Below, piece after piece: positions 33,900-35,997 of a stretch of DNA of 35,997 nucleotides. Every line of letters begins with the position of its first letter. Position 1 is the first letter of the stretch. The DNA is from Nitrososphaerota archaeon (GTDB lineage: Archaea; Thermoproteota; Nitrososphaeria; Nitrososphaerales; Gagatemarchaeaceae): the NCBI GenBank assembly GCA_027886905.1, contig JAPCJO010000014.1:1-35997 (forward strand). Direction: 5' to 3'. A program made the position numbers and the translations under genes. The notes under the pieces were generated by a model. The model did no database searches, was not told the origin of the DNA, and saw only the letters and a program-made list of their open reading frames with translations.

Positions 33900-34031
33900 A
33901 TGCCATCGCTACAGTTGATCTCCGCGCTCAGCGCCCAGTCGGACGTCTCGCAGCCTCTGGCCATCCTTGCGATCGCCCTCGGCCTCGCAGGCCTGGCCAT
34001 CCTCGTCCTCTTCTCGAAGGGCAAGATCTGA
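33900..34031 (+). CDS. 43-residue single-helix membrane peptide
   Basis: ATG at 33900 to TGA at 34029-34031 encodes 43 residues: a short polar N-terminus with SAQSDVSQ, one long hydrophobic helix (about residues 19-38, alternating Ala/Leu/Ile/Gly) and the basic end SKGKI. It has its own TATA-like box at the right distance, a clean start and stop, and amphipathic composition expected of a real small membrane protein. The function is unknown. The basic tail predicts an inside C-terminus. The HAD gene begins 40 bases later and may be co-transcribed. Confidence 0.65.
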   Translation: MPSLQLISALSAQSDVSQPLAILAIALGLAGLAILVLFSKGKI

Positions 34032-34071
34032 GGAAAGCTTACCTACCGACCCGGTCGGAATCCGATACGCC

Positions 34072-34758
34072 TTGCTGAGGGGGATAATCTTCGACCTTGA
34101 CGGGACGCTCATCTCTCTCCACGTCGACGGCGCGGCGTTCAGGAGGGAGATAGCGAAGGAGCTCACCCAGGGCGGATTCAAGCTCGATTTCACCGACGCC
34201 AGCATCAAAGGGCTCTACGTGCAGGAGATGCTGGACCTCGCAAAGTCTCAGATCGACCAGGGACTCGTGAAGGGGGAGTACGCGCACGTCAGGAAGCGGA
34301 CTTTCAGGGCCCTCGACGCGCTGGAGGTGGAGTGGATCAGGCACTCGCAGCTCCTCCCCGGGGCGGAGGCCATACTCTCAAGGCTCAGCGGCGAAGGGAA
34401 AGCGCCGATCACGCTCGCCCTCCTCACCAACAGCGGGAGGGCGGCGACGACGTACGCGATGGAGGCGCTCGGCTTCAAGAAGTACTTCCAGACGACCTTC
34501 ACGAGGGACGACGTCCCGGCCATGAAGCCCCGCCCAGACGGGATAGCGACGGCGCTGACGACCCTCGGCCTGGGAAAGGGCGAGGTGCTCTACGTCGGCG
34601 ACAGCCCGATCGACATCATCGCCGCGAGGGGCGCCGGGATACCGATCGCCTCCGTCGCGTCGGTCAGGTACGGAGCGGAGGCGCTGCGCAAGCTGGGCGC
34701 GGACTATGCCCTTGGGTCCATTTCCGAGCTCGAGGACTTGCTTCCCCGCCTCGGGTGA
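34072..34758 (+). CDS. HAD-superfamily phosphatase (phosphoglycolate/pyrophosphatase-like)
   Basis: The four HAD motifs are present: FDLDGTL (nucleophile Asp, residues about 7-13), LLTNSGR, the Lys motif in KPRPDG, and VGDSPIDIIAARGAG. A helical cap lies between motifs I and II, as in phosphoglycolate phosphatases. The substrate cannot be told. I choose TTG 34072 (MLRGIIFDLDG, 228 residues) because the upstream open codons overlap the small membrane peptide gene in another frame and look non-homologous. Confidence 0.88.
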   Translation: MLRGIIFDLDGTLISLHVDGAAFRREIAKELTQGGFKLDFTDASIKGLYVQEMLDLAKSQIDQGLVKGEYAHVRKRTFRALDALEVEWIRHSQLLPGAEAILSRLSGEGKAPITLALLTNSGRAATTYAMEALGFKKYFQTTFTRDDVPAMKPRPDGIATALTTLGLGKGEVLYVGDSPIDIIAARGAGIPIASVASVRYGAEALRKLGADYALGSISELEDLLPRLG

Positions 34759-34767
34759 ACGAGCGCT

Positions 34768-35997
34768 CTACGAGAGCTTCATGCTTGAGAGCCTCTCCTT
34801 GAGCTCCCTGCTCTCGGCCCTGACCCTCTCCAGGTCGTCCTTCACGTCGCTAAGGGCCCTCTCGACCGACGTCGCGTCCTCTAGCCTCAGCGCCACCTCC
34901 ATCGCCCTCCTCCGCGCGCGCGGGTCGACGTCCTTCTCGGAGGCTTCCTTCGTGGCCGGGAGCAGCCTCCTGTCGAGTAGCTCGGACGCCACCTCCAGGA
35001 CCTGCGTCCTTATCGTGTACTCCTTGTCCTCGAGGAGCAGGTCCTTCAGCGTGGCAACGTCGACCTCCTCGAGCCAGCCGAGCTTGGACAGGCCCTTCAA
35101 CGCGCCGACGCGGACCCTCGTGGGCATCCCGTATGGGAGGTGCCTCCTGAGGAACTCCCTCGTCCTAGAGTCTTTGACATAGCCCAGGGCCTCGAGGCAG
35201 GCCTCGGTGACAGCGCTCTCCGGCGACGGCGTCCCCACAGCCGAGGTGATGACCTCGAACGCGTCTGGCAGCCTAGCCTTCCCGTAAGACACGGCCGCCT
35301 GGCACTGGACGTACGGGCTCTCGTCCCCACGGAGCGCGGCGAGGAGCGGTTTCGCCACCTGCTCGTCCTTGAACTCGCCGAGCGCAGCCAAGACCGCTCG
35401 CCTGACCCTCCTGTTGCTCAGGCTCGCGACCCCGAGTAGGGCCTCGAGGGCGTCCTTGGTCCCTATCTTGCCCAGCGACTTTGCGGCCTCCGACCTCACC
35501 GAGAAATGCTGGTCGTCCCTCCTGACGGCCCTCGCGAGCGCCTGGACGACCTCTGGAGCTCCGGTGAACGCGGAGAGCCCCTCCGCCGCCCTCCTCCTGC
35601 TCGAGGCGTCGACGCTGACGTCGAGCTGGCTGATCAGCATCGAGACGGGCTTCTCGAACTTCACCTTCTTCAGGAGGCGCTCCTCCGGGTCGAACTCCAC
35701 TATGCTGGGCTTCCAGGGCAGCTCGAAGTGGAACCTCTCCTCCTTCGACCCGAGGCGGACGCGCTTGACCTGCCTCCCGCCGTTCTTGGCGGCCCCCGCG
35801 GCACCGGGGACGTAGAAGGCGATCTCGCACGGCAATGAGAAGACCGGTGTCATCTCGTCGGTTTGCTGGGTCTGCCTGACCGCCACCTCCGCAGTGTGCG
35901 CGACCTCGTCCCAGGAGTAGCTGACCTCGAACTCCGGGTGGCCCGCCTTGAAGAAGGCCTGGTCGAAGTAGCCCTCCAGGGAGAGCCCGCTCTTCTC
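34768..35997 (-). CDS. M1-family aminopeptidase, C-terminal part with HEAT repeats (N-terminus beyond window)
   Basis: The frame is open to the right edge and begins SGLSLEGYFDQAF, FKAGHPEFEVSYSWD and QTQQTDEMTPVFSLP, which is the end of an M1 metallopeptidase catalytic region plus its beta-sandwich domain. The zinc site itself lies outside the window. It is followed by about six HEAT-like helical repeats (for example VRSEAAKSLGKIGTKDALEA and VRRAVLAALGEF) and a final coiled coil (DVKDDLERVRAESRELKERL). The first in-window ATG-like codon (35886) is internal, not a start. It converges on the HAD gene with a 9-base gap. Confidence 0.9.
   Translation of the reverse strand, partial: EKSGLSLEGYFDQAFFKAGHPEFEVSYSWDEVAHTAEVAVRQTQQTDEMTPVFSLPCEIAFYVPGAAGAAKNGGRQVKRVRLGSKEERFHFELPWKPSIVEFDPEERLLKKVKFEKPVSMLISQLDVSVDASSRRRAAEGLSAFTGAPEVVQALARAVRRDDQHFSVRSEAAKSLGKIGTKDALEALLGVASLSNRRVRRAVLAALGEFKDEQVAKPLLAALRGDESPYVQCQAAVSYGKARLPDAFEVITSAVGTPSPESAVTEACLEALGYVKDSRTREFLRRHLPYGMPTRVRVGALKGLSKLGWLEEVDVATLKDLLLEDKEYTIRTQVLEVASELLDRRLLPATKEASEKDVDPRARRRAMEVALRLEDATSVERALSDVKDDLERVRAESRELKERLSSMKLS

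Overview
The window is GC-rich archaeal chromosome, probably from a Nitrososphaeria/Thaumarchaeota-related lineage of Thermoproteota. The evidence is ABCE1, CDC48, class I lysyl-tRNA synthetase, RNase J, TldD/TldE, an AbrB-PhoU fusion regulator, many leaderless or short-leader genes with a TATA-like box about 25-35 bases before the start, frequent TTG/GTG starts, and an intron-containing tRNA. The phylum is an inference from gene content, not a computed placement.

Layout: 1-1746 (-) is ABCE1, cut by the left edge. A decayed tnpB insertion (about 1.8-3.04 kb) separates it from a small membrane protein and surE (both -). CDC48 and lysS (+) follow, then a convergent Rieske protein, a stand-alone LAGLIDADG endonuclease and a tRNA-Arg(GCG) carrying a non-canonical intron in its variable loop. 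From 10.1 to 13.3 kb (-) lie a surface protein with a duplicated two-domain module, an alpha/alpha-toroid protein and a DCC-like thiol protein. From 13.4 to 16.1 kb (+) lie a two-gene ABC exporter and a divergent SDR.

The phosphate region (16.1-22.0 kb) holds an AbrB-PhoU regulator (-) facing pstS-pstC-pstA-pstB-phoU (+). A hairpin plus T-tract follows pstS, and an inverted repeat is centred on the regulator's own TATA box. A four-helix membrane protein, a MarC-family protein and acylphosphatase come next. Acylphosphatase ends exactly at the right end of an intact IS605/IS1341-type tnpB element.

The region 24.8-28.4 kb is the most interesting metabolically. After an isocitrate/isopropylmalate dehydrogenase-family gene comes a CADD-like gene with the residues used by the self-sacrificing p-aminobenzoate synthase, followed by folB, folK and a convergent folP. 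Together they could supply pABA and the pterin branch and join them into dihydropteroate. The right end carries a coiled-coil hypothetical, an ACT-domain regulator, TldE and TldD, RNase J, an unlisted 43-residue membrane peptide sharing a palindromic TATA box with RNase J, a HAD phosphatase, and the C-terminal part of an M1 aminopeptidase with HEAT repeats that runs off the right edge.
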